Part shown: piece after piece, positions 7,395-17,900 of the stretch
Numbering within the stretch: the first letter of the stretch is position 1
How the letters are laid out: every line of letters begins with the position of its first letter
Origin: a bacterium HR33
GTDB lineage: Bacteria > Gemmatimonadota > Gemmatimonadetes > Gemmatimonadales > GWC2-71-9
Length of the DNA stretch: 64,000 nt
Assembly: GCA_002923375.1 (NCBI GenBank)
Contig: BEIJ01000003.1
Coordinates: forward strand, 1 to 64,000
Direction of reading: 5' to 3'
The notes under the pieces: generated by a model
Databases searched by the model: none
What the model was told of the DNA's origin: nothing
Seen by the model: the letters and a program-made list of their open reading frames with translations, nothing else
Program-made: the position numbers and the translations under genes

Positions 7395-10018
7395 GGAAGG
7401 CTACGGGGTTTGCAGGGATGGTTGTGGCGCTGGGTTTGACGGCTGCGGCGCCCGGAGCGCTGGCGTCTCAGAGCCGGTTGGACTCCGCATGGCAATTCTT
7501 GGCTCGAGGCAGGTACGGCGATGCGGAGGATGCTTTTCGCCGGGAGATGGAGCGTGGCTCGCGAGAAGCGGCGCGGGGATTGGTATTGACTTTACGGGAG
7601 GTGGGGCGGTATCCGGAAGCGGCGTCGGTGGCGCGCCGGGCGGAACTTTGGCTTCTGCTGGGCAGGGTGTTGCTGGATCAGGGGCGGACAGATCAAGCGG
7701 ATTCGGCTTTCAGGCAGGCTCTCAATCAGGGCCGCGCCGACAGCTTGCAGGCTGAGCTGCAATTGGCTGTGCTCGAGCTCGAGCGCGGGAACCATGCTGT
7801 GGCGATGGGCCTGTTCGACCGCTTCGTGGATTTCTACAATCGCGGGCTGGCCAGGACGTCCGAAGACCTTGCGGCCGTGGCAGCGGCCGCCCGCTTCTTG
7901 GGTCGTTCGGACCCGCAGTTGTTCAAAGATGCGCTGCGGGTTTACGACGAAGCGATTGCGGCTGATTCCGGCAACACCGCCGCCTGGCTGGAGCTTGGAG
8001 AGATGTTCCTCGAAAAGTTCAACGGCACGGACGCCCGTGCTACCTTCGAGGCGCTGCTTCGCCGAAACCCGCGGCAGCCCGGCGCTCTGTACGGACTTGC
8101 CCGAGTGGCCCGCTTCGAGGGGTCGCGGGAAGCTGAAGGCCTGGTGCGGCGCAGCCTGGAAGTGAACCCCAACCTGGCGCGAGCGCGAGCCTTGCTGGCC
8201 GAGATCTTGTTGGACCGCGGGTCGCTGGACGATGCGCGGGTCGAGGCTGGGCGGGCTCTGTCGGTGAATCCTCGAGAGGTCGATGCTCTGGCGGTCCTCG
8301 GGGCGGTACTCTTGTTCTCCGGGGACGAGACCGGCTTGGAAGCTCTGGAGCGGCAGGTCACGGCGCTCTACCCGAGGGATGCCCGGTTTTACGCTCGCCT
8401 AGCCGAGATTGCGGCGCGGAGCCGGCGTTACGACCGGGCGGTGGCGCTAGCCAGCAAGGGCGTGCAACTGGACCCGCAAGCTTGGCGAGCGTATGCGGTC
8501 TTGGGGATCAACCAGCTGCGCTTGGGGCAGATGGCAGAGGGGCGCGCCAACTTGGAGCGAGCCTTTGCCGGCGATCCCTACGATCCGTGGACCAAGAACA
8601 CGCTGGATCTGCTGGACGTTTTGGATCGCTACTCGGTTCGGGATGCCGGTCGTTTCCGGTTAGCGGCCGATTCCTCGGAGGCGGAGCTTTTGTACCTATA
8701 TCTGGCGGATCTGGCCATAGAGGCCTACGACTCCCTGAGAGCGCGCTACGGGGCGGATTTGCCGGTGCCCGTGAGAGTGGAACTCTACTCGAGACACGCG
8801 GATTTTTCGGTAAGGACGGTGGGTCTGGTGGGCTTGGGTGCTTTGGGAGCGAGCTTCGGGCCGGTGATCGCGATGGACGGTCCCTCTGCGCGCCCCGCGG
8901 GGGAATTTCACTGGGCGAGCACTTTCTGGCACGAGCTCGCCCACTCCTTCCATCTGCGGCTGAGCGAATACCGGGTACCGCGGTGGTTCACCGAAGGGCT
9001 GGCAGTTTACGAAGAGCGGAGGGCGCGTCCGGGTTGGGGGGCTAACGTTACTCCGGACTTCCTGCTGGCTTTCAAGGAGGGGAGGCTGCGGCGAGTCGGA
9101 GAGCTGGATCGCGGGTTTGTGGAGCCGGAATACCCGGAGCAGGTGCTCCATTCGTACTATCAGGCGTCGTTGATATGCGAGCTGCTGGCTGCGAAGCACG
9201 GGCCTGAGGTATTCCGGAGGATGCTCGGCGGGTTCCGGGCGGGCAAGAGCACAGAGGTAGTGCTCCGGGAAGTGGCGGGCACCGATCTGGCGGGACTCCA
9301 GCGGGAATTCGAGCAATATGTCCGAACTAGGTTCGGTTTGGCGCTTTCTTCAATTTCGGCTGGCGGCGGTGCGGATCGGCCGGCTCGGTCTCCCGCCGAG
9401 GCTATAGCCGTGGCGGCATCTCGTCCCGGGGATTTCTTGGCCCAGCTGGCTGCGGGAAAGGTTCTGTGGGACCGGGGGGAGAAGGGGAGAGCGGAAGGGT
9501 ACCTCCTGCGGGCCCGGGAACTTTTCCCGCAGTACGGCGGGAAAGATAGTCCCTATTGGTATCTCGCGAGGCTGTATCGGGAGCGAGGAGAGCTGGAGCG
9601 AGCGGCCTCTGAGCTAGGTCGGCTCACCGAACTGGACGCCAGTCACTACGAGGCCTGGCTCGAGCTGGCGGCGATTAAGGAAACGTTGGGTGATTTGAGG
9701 GGAGCCATTTCAGCGCTGGAGCAGGCTTTGTACGTATATCCTTTTGAGGCACACGTTCATGTGAAGCTGGCGGAGCTGGCGGCCCGCGCGGGGGATTGGG
9801 GCCGGGCGATTAGGGAGCGGCGGGCGGTGGTGGCGCTCGGGCCTACCGACATGGCTGAGGCCGAGTATCAGTTGGCGCGGGCGTATTTCGAGGCGGGGGA
9901 GGTCGAGGCGGCGCGCAGGGCGGTGTTGCGGGCTCTGGAGCGGGCGCCGAGCTTTCGCGAGGCGCAGGAGTTGTTGCTGGCGATTCGTGCTGCTAGGCGG
10001 GAGGACGGTTCTGGATGA
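7391..10018 (+). CDS. secreted TPR protein with gluzincin-type peptidase domain
   Basis: An 875-residue protein. The signal peptide covers about residues 1-26. Tandem tetratricopeptide repeats span roughly 27-420. A zinc peptidase-like domain follows with H514-E515-L-A-H518 and the downstream glutamate E535 in WFTEG (gluzincin pattern HExxH...E). More TPRs run from about 650 to the end. TPR flanks suggest a scaffold that presents or receives envelope proteins; whether the peptidase is active is unproven, but all three zinc ligands are present. GTG 7391 overlaps the previous stop (GTGA), and the next gene starts within this stop (ATGA), so translation is coupled through this part of cluster A. 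Confidence 0.82.
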   Translation: MRKATGFAGMVVALGLTAAAPGALASQSRLDSAWQFLARGRYGDAEDAFRREMERGSREAARGLVLTLREVGRYPEAASVARRAELWLLLGRVLLDQGRTDQADSAFRQALNQGRADSLQAELQLAVLELERGNHAVAMGLFDRFVDFYNRGLARTSEDLAAVAAAARFLGRSDPQLFKDALRVYDEAIAADSGNTAAWLELGEMFLEKFNGTDARATFEALLRRNPRQPGALYGLARVARFEGSREAEGLVRRSLEVNPNLARARALLAEILLDRGSLDDARVEAGRALSVNPREVDALAVLGAVLLFSGDETGLEALERQVTALYPRDARFYARLAEIAARSRRYDRAVALASKGVQLDPQAWRAYAVLGINQLRLGQMAEGRANLERAFAGDPYDPWTKNTLDLLDVLDRYSVRDAGRFRLAADSSEAELLYLYLADLAIEAYDSLRARYGADLPVPVRVELYSRHADFSVRTVGLVGLGALGASFGPVIAMDGPSARPAGEFHWASTFWHELAHSFHLRLSEYRVPRWFTEGLAVYEERRARPGWGANVTPDFLLAFKEGRLRRVGELDRGFVEPEYPEQVLHSYYQASLICELLAAKHGPEVFRRMLGGFRAGKSTEVVLREVAGTDLAGLQREFEQYVRTRFGLALSSISAGGGADRPARSPAEAIAVAASRPGDFLAQLAAGKVLWDRGEKGRAEGYLLRARELFPQYGGKDSPYWYLARLYRERGELERAASELGRLTELDASHYEAWLELAAIKETLGDLRGAISALEQALYVYPFEAHVHVKLAELAARAGDWGRAIRERRAVVALGPTDMAEAEYQLARAYFEAGEVEAARRAVLRALERAPSFREAQELLLAIRAARREDGSG

Positions 10019-10827
10019 TCGGCGACAGGTATGTCGGTAGGCTGGCGGCTCGGGTGTTATTGGTTGCGGTGGTTTTGGCCGCAGCGTTGGTCGACTCCGC
10101 CGAGAGCCAGAGAGGGCGCCGGGGCCGCCAGCTCGAGGAGCCGGACTTTTCCCGGTACAACACCGGTTACGACGGAAGGTTCGTATTTCTCCGGCTTCGT
10201 TACAACACGTCCGGCTCGTTCGGCGGTTACTTTGGCGGCGGCCCCGGGTGGGCGCACGATTATCCCAGGGCGGAGCGGCACCTGATGAAGTTGCTGAGTG
10301 AGCTTACGTCGATCAGGCCCTTTATGGACGGGGGCAACGTGCTCTCGGCGGACGATCCGGAGATTTTCAAGTATCCGGTGGCGTACCTTTCGGAGCCGGG
10401 GTTCTGGACTCTGAGCGATGAGGAGGCGACCAACCTGCGCAATTACCTTTTGAAGGGCGGTTTTCTCATCGTTGACGACTTCGAGGGTGCTCACTGGATC
10501 AATTTCGAGGCGATGATGCGCCGGGTATTGCCGGATGCCGTGTTCGTGGAGCTGGATCCGTCGTACCCGATCTTTCATTCTTTCTTCGACATCGATTCTC
10601 TGGAGTATCTGACCTACGGCAACTACCGGAGTGCCCGGGGTCCCGCTACGTACTACGGGATTTTCGAAAACAACGATCCCAAGGGACGGTTGATGGTGAT
10701 CGTAAACTACAACAACGACATCGGGGACTACTGGGAATGGTCCGACACCGGATTTTTCCCGATCGAGCTGTCGAACGAGGCATATAAGCTGGGCATCAAT
10801 TACATAGTGTACGCGCTCACGCATTGA
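10015..10827 (+). CDS. DUF4159 domain protein
   Basis: An exported protein of 270 residues with an N-terminal hydrophobic signal segment (about 10-30) and an intact DUF4159 domain. Characteristic blocks are the DDPEIFKYPVAY, GGFLIVDDFEG, DIGDYWEW and C-terminal GINYIVYALTH regions. DUF4159 proteins are typically encoded beside MoxR, DUF58 and VWA genes, as here; their biochemical role is unknown, although the fold is often described as amidotransferase-like. The start ATG overlaps the upstream stop (ATGA). A decayed paralogue lies at 3626-4102 in the same cluster, so this copy may be the surviving one of a duplicated pair. Confidence 0.88.
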   Translation: MIGDRYVGRLAARVLLVAVVLAAALVDSAESQRGRRGRQLEEPDFSRYNTGYDGRFVFLRLRYNTSGSFGGYFGGGPGWAHDYPRAERHLMKLLSELTSIRPFMDGGNVLSADDPEIFKYPVAYLSEPGFWTLSDEEATNLRNYLLKGGFLIVDDFEGAHWINFEAMMRRVLPDAVFVELDPSYPIFHSFFDIDSLEYLTYGNYRSARGPATYYGIFENNDPKGRLMVIVNYNNDIGDYWEWSDTGFFPIELSNEAYKLGINYIVYALTH

Positions 10828-10900
10828 CTGCCGGTGGTTTGGGTGGTCTGGGGAAAGCACGGGGCAGTCGGCAATTACTCATTCCGGGACTGGAAAGGCA

Positions 10901-11929
10901 ATGTCTGAAGGAACGGTACGACTTACAGCGGCGGACGACATAGAGCTGGCTGAACGCCTGAAGGCGGGGCGAGACCGGGTAATCGCGGAACTCCGGAAGC
11001 TGATCGTGGGTCAGGACGAGGTTATCGATCAGGTGTTGATCACCCTGTTTGTCGGAGGGAACAGCCTGATAGTGGGGGTTCCGGGTCTGGCGAAGACGCT
11101 CCTGATCCAGAGCATAGCTCAGGTGTTGGATCTCAAGTTCTCGCGCATTCAGTTCACTCCTGATTTGATGCCCTCGGACATCACCGGTACGGACATTATT
11201 CAAGAAGATCCCGAGACCGGACAGCGGGTGTTGAAGTTCTTCCCCGGGCCTATCTTCGCGAACATCGTGCTGGCCGACGAGATAAATCGGACTCCGCCCA
11301 AGACCCAGGCGGCCTTGCTGGAAGCGATGCAGGAGCACCGGGTGACAGTTCAGGGGCAGACCTATCGCCTGGAGGAGCCGTTTTTCGTTTTCGCCACGCA
11401 GAACCCCATCGAGCTGGAGGGGACTTATCCGCTGCCGGAGGCTCAGCTGGATCGGTTCATGTTCAACATAGTGATGGATTACTTGCCGGAGGAAGACGAG
11501 CTGGCGGTGGTGCGGCGGACCACGGCTATTCAGGATTTCCAGTTCGAGAGGGCTCTTACGGGAGAGGACATTTTGGCCTTTCAGCGGCTGGTGCGAAGGG
11601 TCCCGATCGCCGATCCGGTGGTGAGCTACGCCGTGACGCTGGTGAGGACGAGCAGGCCTAGTAGAAACGGTGCTCCTCCCTTTATAGAGCAGTGGGTGTC
11701 CTACGGTGCCAGCGTCCGGGCGGCGCAGTATTTGGTATTGGGGGCGAAGGCGCGGGCGTTGATGCAGGGACGCTATTACGTGACCTTCGACGACATTCGG
11801 GCGCTGGCGCATCCGGTCCTCCGGCACCGCATCCTCACGAATTTCCATGCCGAGTCGGAGCGGATCACGACCGACTTCTTGATCGACCGGTTGATAGAGA
11901 CGGTACCTTTGCCGCGGTCTGGGATGTGA
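10901..11929 (+). CDS. MoxR-family AAA+ ATPase (cluster A)
   Basis: A 342-residue AAA+ ATPase of the MoxR group. Walker A is GVPGLAKT at residues 59-66 and Walker B is VLADEINR; the C-terminal lid domain is present, and the length is usual for the family. MoxR proteins act as chaperone-like ATPases with VWA partners, such as the DUF58 and BatA-like proteins that follow directly. The ATG at 10901 has ggaaagg just upstream. The preceding 73-base gap shows no clear promoter or terminator. The DUF58 gene starts inside this stop codon (GTGA). A second MoxR at 52116-53090 belongs to a separate Bat cluster. Confidence 0.95.
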   Translation: MSEGTVRLTAADDIELAERLKAGRDRVIAELRKLIVGQDEVIDQVLITLFVGGNSLIVGVPGLAKTLLIQSIAQVLDLKFSRIQFTPDLMPSDITGTDIIQEDPETGQRVLKFFPGPIFANIVLADEINRTPPKTQAALLEAMQEHRVTVQGQTYRLEEPFFVFATQNPIELEGTYPLPEAQLDRFMFNIVMDYLPEEDELAVVRRTTAIQDFQFERALTGEDILAFQRLVRRVPIADPVVSYAVTLVRTSRPSRNGAPPFIEQWVSYGASVRAAQYLVLGAKARALMQGRYYVTFDDIRALAHPVLRHRILTNFHAESERITTDFLIDRLIETVPLPRSGM

Positions 11930-12819
11930 GAGCCTCCACCTTTCTCGATCCCGTGGTACTGGCGCGCATCGACGATTTGTCGTTGGTGGCGCGGACCGTG
12001 GTCGACGGTTTTATCAACGGGCTGCACCGCTCGCCGTATTTGGGGCGCTCGATGGATTTTGCCGAGCATCGGGCATACATGCCGGGAGATGATATTAGGA
12101 GAATTGACTGGCGCGTGTACGGCCGGAGCGACCGGTTTTTCGTCAAGGAGTTCGAGGCCGACACCAATGCCAACTTCACGGTGATTCTGGACGTGTCCCG
12201 CTCGATGGACTACAGCAGCGGAGGGCTTACCAAGCTCGACTACGGGCGATATCTGGCCGCATCCCTGATCTACTTCTCCAGGCAGCAGCGCGACCGGGTG
12301 GGCTTTGTAGCGTTCGACTCCGAGATCAGGGTGCTGATTCCGCCGTCCGCCAAACATCTGGAGCTGATTCTCCACGCGATCGACAGTCTGACTCCGGGCG
12401 AGGCGGGCTCCCTTTCCGGGCCGCTCTTCAGGGTGGCCGAGGGCGTGCGGCGGAGGAGCATTTTGTTGTTGATATCGGATCTCTACGAAGAGCCGGAGAA
12501 CGTGGTGCGGGCGGCGGGAAGGCTCAAGGGGAAGGGCAACGACGTCATCGTCTTCCAGGTACTGGATCCGGCGGAAATCAGTTTTCCGTTCCAGGATCCG
12601 GCGGACTTTCAGGACCTGGAAACCGGCGAGCGCCTGGCGGTGAAACCGGCGGAACTGGCGGAGCGGTACCGCTCGGCGATGCGCGATCACTTGGCCGCGG
12701 TGAGCCGCTCGCTGCTGGAGAACCGCATCGACTATTGCCTCTTCGATACCTCCCGGCCTCTCGACTTCGCGCTGTTCGAATACTTGAGCAGGCGTGAACG
12801 CCTGAGCCGGGTGCGCTGA
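11926..12819 (+). CDS. DUF58 domain protein (VWA-like), cluster A
   Basis: A 297-residue cytoplasmic protein. The N-terminal half has the DUF58 signature around RAYMPGDDIRRIDWRVYGR. The C-terminal half is VWA-like with a DVSRS metal-site motif (DxSxS). DUF58 proteins pair with MoxR ATPases as presumed adaptors. GTG 11926 overlaps the MoxR stop as GTGA; the longer open frame reaching back to 11692 lies in another frame of moxR and is rejected. The next gene begins at its stop (TGATG). Sequence similarity to the DUF58 at 53087 is clear in the GDDxRxIDW block, so the two clusters carry paralogous modules. Confidence 0.92.
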   Translation: MRASTFLDPVVLARIDDLSLVARTVVDGFINGLHRSPYLGRSMDFAEHRAYMPGDDIRRIDWRVYGRSDRFFVKEFEADTNANFTVILDVSRSMDYSSGGLTKLDYGRYLAASLIYFSRQQRDRVGFVAFDSEIRVLIPPSAKHLELILHAIDSLTPGEAGSLSGPLFRVAEGVRRRSILLLISDLYEEPENVVRAAGRLKGKGNDVIVFQVLDPAEISFPFQDPADFQDLETGERLAVKPAELAERYRSAMRDHLAAVSRSLLENRIDYCLFDTSRPLDFALFEYLSRRERLSRVR

Positions 12820-14900
12820 TGAATTTGATCTTTCTGGCGCCGTTCTTCTTGCTGGGTCTCGCAGCTCTGGCGATACCGATAGTGGTTCATCTGACCAATC
12901 GGCCGCGGGATCGAGCGATTCGGTTCCCTTCACTGATGTTCATCAGGCAAGTGCCTCATCGCAGCGTGCAGCGGCAGCGGATCGAGCATTGGTTCTTGCT
13001 GCTTCTGAGGGCCGGTGCGGTGGCGCTCTTGGTCACGGCGTTCGCGCGCCCGTTGTTGGAGGGCTCAGGTTCTTTGCTTTTGCCGGACGACGAGCGCAGG
13101 GAGCTGGTGATCCTGCTGGATCGGTCTTTCAGCATGGGCTACGGCGACACTTGGGAACGGGCGCTGGCGGCGGCGCGGTCCAGGATTCAGCGGATGAGCC
13201 AGGGCGACCGGGGCAGTCTCATAGCCTTCGGGAGCCAGCCGGTGTTGCTGGTGGCGCCCACCGAGGACGAGGCTGCGTTGCTTTCGGCCCTGGAGCAGGT
13301 CACTGTCAGCGCTCAGGTGACCCGCTACGGTCCGGCTCTGGAGGCGGCGGCTGAGATAATCTCGCAATCCGACCGCCCGCACCGGGAGGTTGTCTTGATC
13401 TCGGACTTCCAGCGTACCGGATGGGTCGAGCAGAGCGAGACTTCCCTGCCGCCGGGAGCGGCATTCGAGCCGGTGGATGTGTCCGGGGCTTCGCCGTCGG
13501 ATTACAATGTCGCGGTGGCGGGAGTGACCGTGGAGCGAGTGCGCCGGGGTTCGCGAGACTGGTGGTCGGTGGGGGCGCGGCTGGTGAACGGTTCGGACGC
13601 TGCTGCGCCGGATCTTACGGTCACGCTGCGGGTCGAAGGCCAGGAGATCGAGTCGCGCCCGGTGACTTTGGGGCCCCGGGAAGCCACCGCGGTGCGTTTT
13701 CAGGACGTGGCGGCTACCGACCGCCCCTCGAGGATCGAGGTTGCCGTAGGTCCCGATCCCCTGGCGGCCGACAACCGCCACTATGCGATAGCCAATGCGC
13801 CGGCTTCCATTCCGGTGCTGCTCATCGGTCATCCCCAGGCCCGGCCCCAGGAACTCATCTTCTTGGAACGCGCCCTGGCACTAGGAAGCGATCCCCGTTT
13901 CGAACTTCGGAGGCGGAGTTTCGAGCGGGTAGCTCCGAGCGATCTGGACGGTATTAGAGTTGTGATCGCAAACGACGTGCCGTTCCCGGAGGGTGTTGGG
14001 GGGCGGCGGCTAGGGGAATTCGTCCGGAGGGGTGGGGGGCTGCTGGCGATATTGGGCCGGCGCAGCGATCCGGCGAGCTGGGCCGGGGCCGAAAGTATCC
14101 TTCCGGGCAGACCCGGTATGCCCGTGGATCGAGCCTCGGACCACGGCGCGCGCCTTGCCTCTCTCGACTACGATCATCCGGTGCTGGAAATCTTTCGCTC
14201 GCCCCACAGCGGCGATTTTTCGGCGGCGCGGATATTCCGCTACCGGGCGCTCGAGCTCCTTCCGGAGGCGGCTGTGTTGGCGAGCTATGACGACGGCGGC
14301 GTTGCTCTTGCTGAACGGCGTTCCGGCGGGGGATCGGTGATCGTGTGGACTTCGGCGCTGGACAATTTCTGGACGGATTTTCCGGTTCACCCGGTGTTTC
14401 TTCCCTTCCTGCACCAGGCGGTCAGGTACCTCGCCCGCTACCGGCCTCCGCGTGTTTCCTATAGGGTGGGAAGCGTGGCGGATTTGAGACAATACTTTGC
14501 CGAGGACGAGGGGATCGAGGAAGTGGTAGTGGAGGGACCATCGGGAAACAGAGAAGTCCGCAATCTGGCGGAGGGGGAATACGGCGTTCAATTGGAGGAA
14601 GCGGGCGTATATCAGGTGAGGCGGGTGAACTCGCAACAATCGCCCATAGCTTTGATAGCGGTCAACGTGGACCCGGAGGAATCCGATCTTTCTCGGATAG
14701 ATCCGGACGAAATTGTACGAGCGGTAACGGTAGCCGCAACGGGAGCTAGCGGAGAGCTCGGACCGCAGTCGCTTACCGACCTTGCACCGGAGGCCAGGGA
14801 GCGGCGCCAGAGGCTTTGGTGGTATCTTTTGCTAGGCGCCTTGGTATTGCTCGCGGCCGAAAGCGTCATGGCGCGCCGCTACGGTTCGAGAAGGGGGTAG
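12819..14900 (+). CDS. BatA-like membrane VWA protein
   Basis: A 693-residue membrane protein. The N-terminal BatA-type region contains two membrane segments (about 1-22 and 60-80) around an HLTNRPRDRAIRFPSL motif. The VWA domain has DRSFS at the metal site (DxSxS). A long beta-rich periplasmic region follows, then a GATase-like stretch near VRRGGGLLAILGRR and a final membrane helix near the C-terminus. It resembles the VWA protein at 4138-6414 in architecture. The ATG overlaps the DUF58 stop by one base. It is likely the membrane partner of the MoxR/DUF58 pair of cluster A. Confidence 0.87.
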   Translation: MNLIFLAPFFLLGLAALAIPIVVHLTNRPRDRAIRFPSLMFIRQVPHRSVQRQRIEHWFLLLLRAGAVALLVTAFARPLLEGSGSLLLPDDERRELVILLDRSFSMGYGDTWERALAAARSRIQRMSQGDRGSLIAFGSQPVLLVAPTEDEAALLSALEQVTVSAQVTRYGPALEAAAEIISQSDRPHREVVLISDFQRTGWVEQSETSLPPGAAFEPVDVSGASPSDYNVAVAGVTVERVRRGSRDWWSVGARLVNGSDAAAPDLTVTLRVEGQEIESRPVTLGPREATAVRFQDVAATDRPSRIEVAVGPDPLAADNRHYAIANAPASIPVLLIGHPQARPQELIFLERALALGSDPRFELRRRSFERVAPSDLDGIRVVIANDVPFPEGVGGRRLGEFVRRGGGLLAILGRRSDPASWAGAESILPGRPGMPVDRASDHGARLASLDYDHPVLEIFRSPHSGDFSAARIFRYRALELLPEAAVLASYDDGGVALAERRSGGGSVIVWTSALDNFWTDFPVHPVFLPFLHQAVRYLARYRPPRVSYRVGSVADLRQYFAEDEGIEEVVVEGPSGNREVRNLAEGEYGVQLEEAGVYQVRRVNSQQSPIALIAVNVDPEESDLSRIDPDEIVRAVTVAATGASGELGPQSLTDLAPEARERRQRLWWYLLLGALVLLAAESVMARRYGSRRG

Positions 14901-14901
14901 C

Positions 14902-17900
14902 ATGACGGAAGCCCGGATTCTGGAGCAGGTGATTCGGCGGGTTTACCGCCGCTGGTTGGCCCGGATGATCCTAAGGGGACTGGGAGTTGCGGGTGTCGTT
15001 GCGGTGCTCTCGGCTTTGGCTGGGGCTTGGATCGTGGAGCTGGCCAGATTTTCCGACGCGGCGATCATGGCAACGCGCGTTGCCGCCACGCTGCTGGTGT
15101 TGGCGGCTGCATACTGGTTTTTGGCGCGCCCGCTTGCCCGCCGCCCGTCGCACACCCAGATCGCGCTCTACTTGGAAGAACACGAGCCTTCCCTGAGGAG
15201 CTCGGTGCTCAGCGCCGCCGAGCTTTACCGGAGCGGGTCGCGCCCTGACGCATCACCTGCGTTCGTAGATCGGGTAGTCAAGGAGGCGGTAGAGGAACTG
15301 GGGCGGGTGCAGTACGGCCGGCGAATAGAGCGGGCTCCTCTGGCCAAGGCGGGCGCTTTGGCGGCGGCGGCGTTCGTGGGAGCGATCGGCGTCTTTGGCG
15401 GTCCCGGATCTCTCGGGCGGGCCGCTTCGGCCCTGCTGCCGTGGGCTGGCTCAGTGGAACCGCCCTACGGCATAGAGGTTCTGCCGAGAGACACGGTCGT
15501 GGCGAGAGGCTCCGATCTTCGAGTAGAGGCGCGCCTTTTGAACTTCGACGCCTCGGAAGTGGAGCTGGCGGTCAAGAGGGAAAGCTCGCCCGAATGGGAG
15601 CGGGCTCCCATGACGGTGGACGAGGAGACGGGCCGGCACACGGCGTTCCTGCTGAAGTTGGGCGAGCCGGTTCAGTTCTTTGTGGAAGCAGCGGGGGTCC
15701 GCTCCCAGGTCATAAACGTAAATGTGGCGGATCTTCCCTACGTGCAGGACATCGCTTTGGAGTACCGCTTCCCCGCGTACACCGGGTTGGCGCCGCAGCG
15801 CGTGGAGGGGACGGGAGATATCGCCGCTCTGAGAGGAACCAGGGTGCGGGTAGAGGTCACACCCACAGTACCGCCCGCTCGCGGCATGTTGGTAATCGAC
15901 GCTCGGGATACGGTAGCGATGGAGCCGGTGGGAGAGAGCAAGCTGGCGGGCGAGCTGCGGTTGGAGAAAGAAGGTTTCTACCGGGTAGTGTTTGAAACTG
16001 CAATCGCCAAGCGGGTGGTGGGCTCACCCGACTACATCATAGACGTCCTGGAGGATCAGCCGCCCGGTGTTCGGATGGTCACTCCGGGCAGGGACCTCAA
16101 CGTAACCGCGGTGGAGGAAGTCTATTTGGAAGCTGCGGCAGAGGACGATTACGGCGTGACCCGGCTGGAGCTGGTTTATTCGGTGAACGGGGGTGAAGAA
16201 AGGGTTGTGTCGCTGTATTCGGGAGCGGGCCGCCGGGAGGTGACCGGGGGTTATACGCTCTTTTTAGAGGAGTGGAGCCTGAAACCCGGCGATCTGGTTT
16301 CCTACTATGCCAGGGCGGCGGACGGGCGCCGGGGGTCGGAGGCGACCGCCAGCGACATCTATTTCCTCAAGGTGCGTCCCTTTGAGCGCACCTACCGGCA
16401 GGCGGACCAACAGCCCGGGGGTGGCGGTGCGGACGGTGCTATGAACACCGCCTTGTCCGAGCGGCAGCGGGAGATCGTAGCAGCCACGTTCAATTTAGTC
16501 CGCGATCGCGCGCGCTATTCCGAGGACGCCTTCCGGGAGAATCTGGCCACGCTGGCGCTGGCGCAGGGCAAGCTTCGCGAGGACGTGCAGACTCTGAGCC
16601 GGCGGATAGAGTCACGCGGGATAGTTGCTTTGGACTCGATGTTCCGCGAGGTAGCGGAGGCGCTGGAGGCTGCGATTCCGGAGATGCTTAAGGCGGAGGA
16701 GTTGTTGGGACGCCGGGAGCCGGGGGAAGCTCTGGGTCCGGAGCAGCGGGCGCTCCAGCAGCTCCAGAGAGCGGAGGCTGCGTTCCGCGAGGTACAGGTG
16801 GCCAGGGCGCAGGGAGGAGGCGGCGGCGGTGGTTCGATGGCGAGCGCTGAAGAGCTGGCCGATCTCTTCGACCTGGAACTTGACAAGCTGCGCAACCAGT
16901 ACGAGCGGGTGGAGCGGGGGCGCCGCGAGGCGGGGAATGCCGAATTGGACGCGGTGATGGAAAAGCTGAGGGAGCTGGCGCAAAGACAGCAGCAGGAGAA
17001 CGAGCGGCTTCGTGTGTGGGCGGAGCGGTCGGGCACTGCGTCAGGCGATCCCAGAGCGGGCCAGCGGCGCCTGGCCCAGGAGGCCGAGGAGCTGGCCCGG
17101 CGCTTGGAGCGGCTGGCGAGGGAGCAGTCGAGGCCGGAGCTGGAACAGACGGCGCGGCGGTTGAGAGAAGCGGCCGAGGCGATGCGGCGAGCGGCGGCGA
17201 GCGGGGGTGAGGGACTGGCCCAGGGGCGTTCGGCGCTGGATCAGCTTCGGGAAGCGCGCCGCATGCTGGAGCGGCAGCGCAACGACAATCTGAGGCGGAA
17301 CGTGGAAGAGGCTCTGCAGCGAGCGGAAAGACTGGCTCGAGACCAGCGCGAGATGGAAGAAGCGGTCGGCAACCTGGGCGAACCTCAAGAGCGGAGCGGG
17401 GAGGCGGTTCGCAGGCTCCAGGAACGGAAGTTGGCCATGGCTTCGGAACTCGGCGAGCTGGAGAAAGACATCGACCAGCTGGCGCGGGATTTGAGGCGCG
17501 AGCAGCCGGAAGCAGGCCGCAAGCTGGCGGAGGCGGGGGGCTTTATCCGCGATGCGAAAGTGCGGGAGAAGATCCTTTATTCCCGGGGAGTGATTCAGAG
17601 TCGCTCCGGGGAGTACGCCCGCAACTTCGAGGAGCAGATTCGGAACGATCTGGAACAATTAGGTGAGCTTCTCAGGGAAGCCCGGGACGCGGTAGGCGAA
17701 ACTCGAGAGCAGCGGTTGGCGAGGGCACTTGAGGAAACCCGGGATCTGGTAAGGGGTCTCGAGTCTTTGGGCGAGCGCCTGCGGTTGAGACAACAAGAGC
17801 CTTCTCGGGCACAGGGCCGGCAGCAGGGGGCGGAGCAGCAGGGGGGTGAGTCTCCCGGAGCCCGGGTGGGAGGGCCGGTGGATCGCGGGCCCGGCGGCTA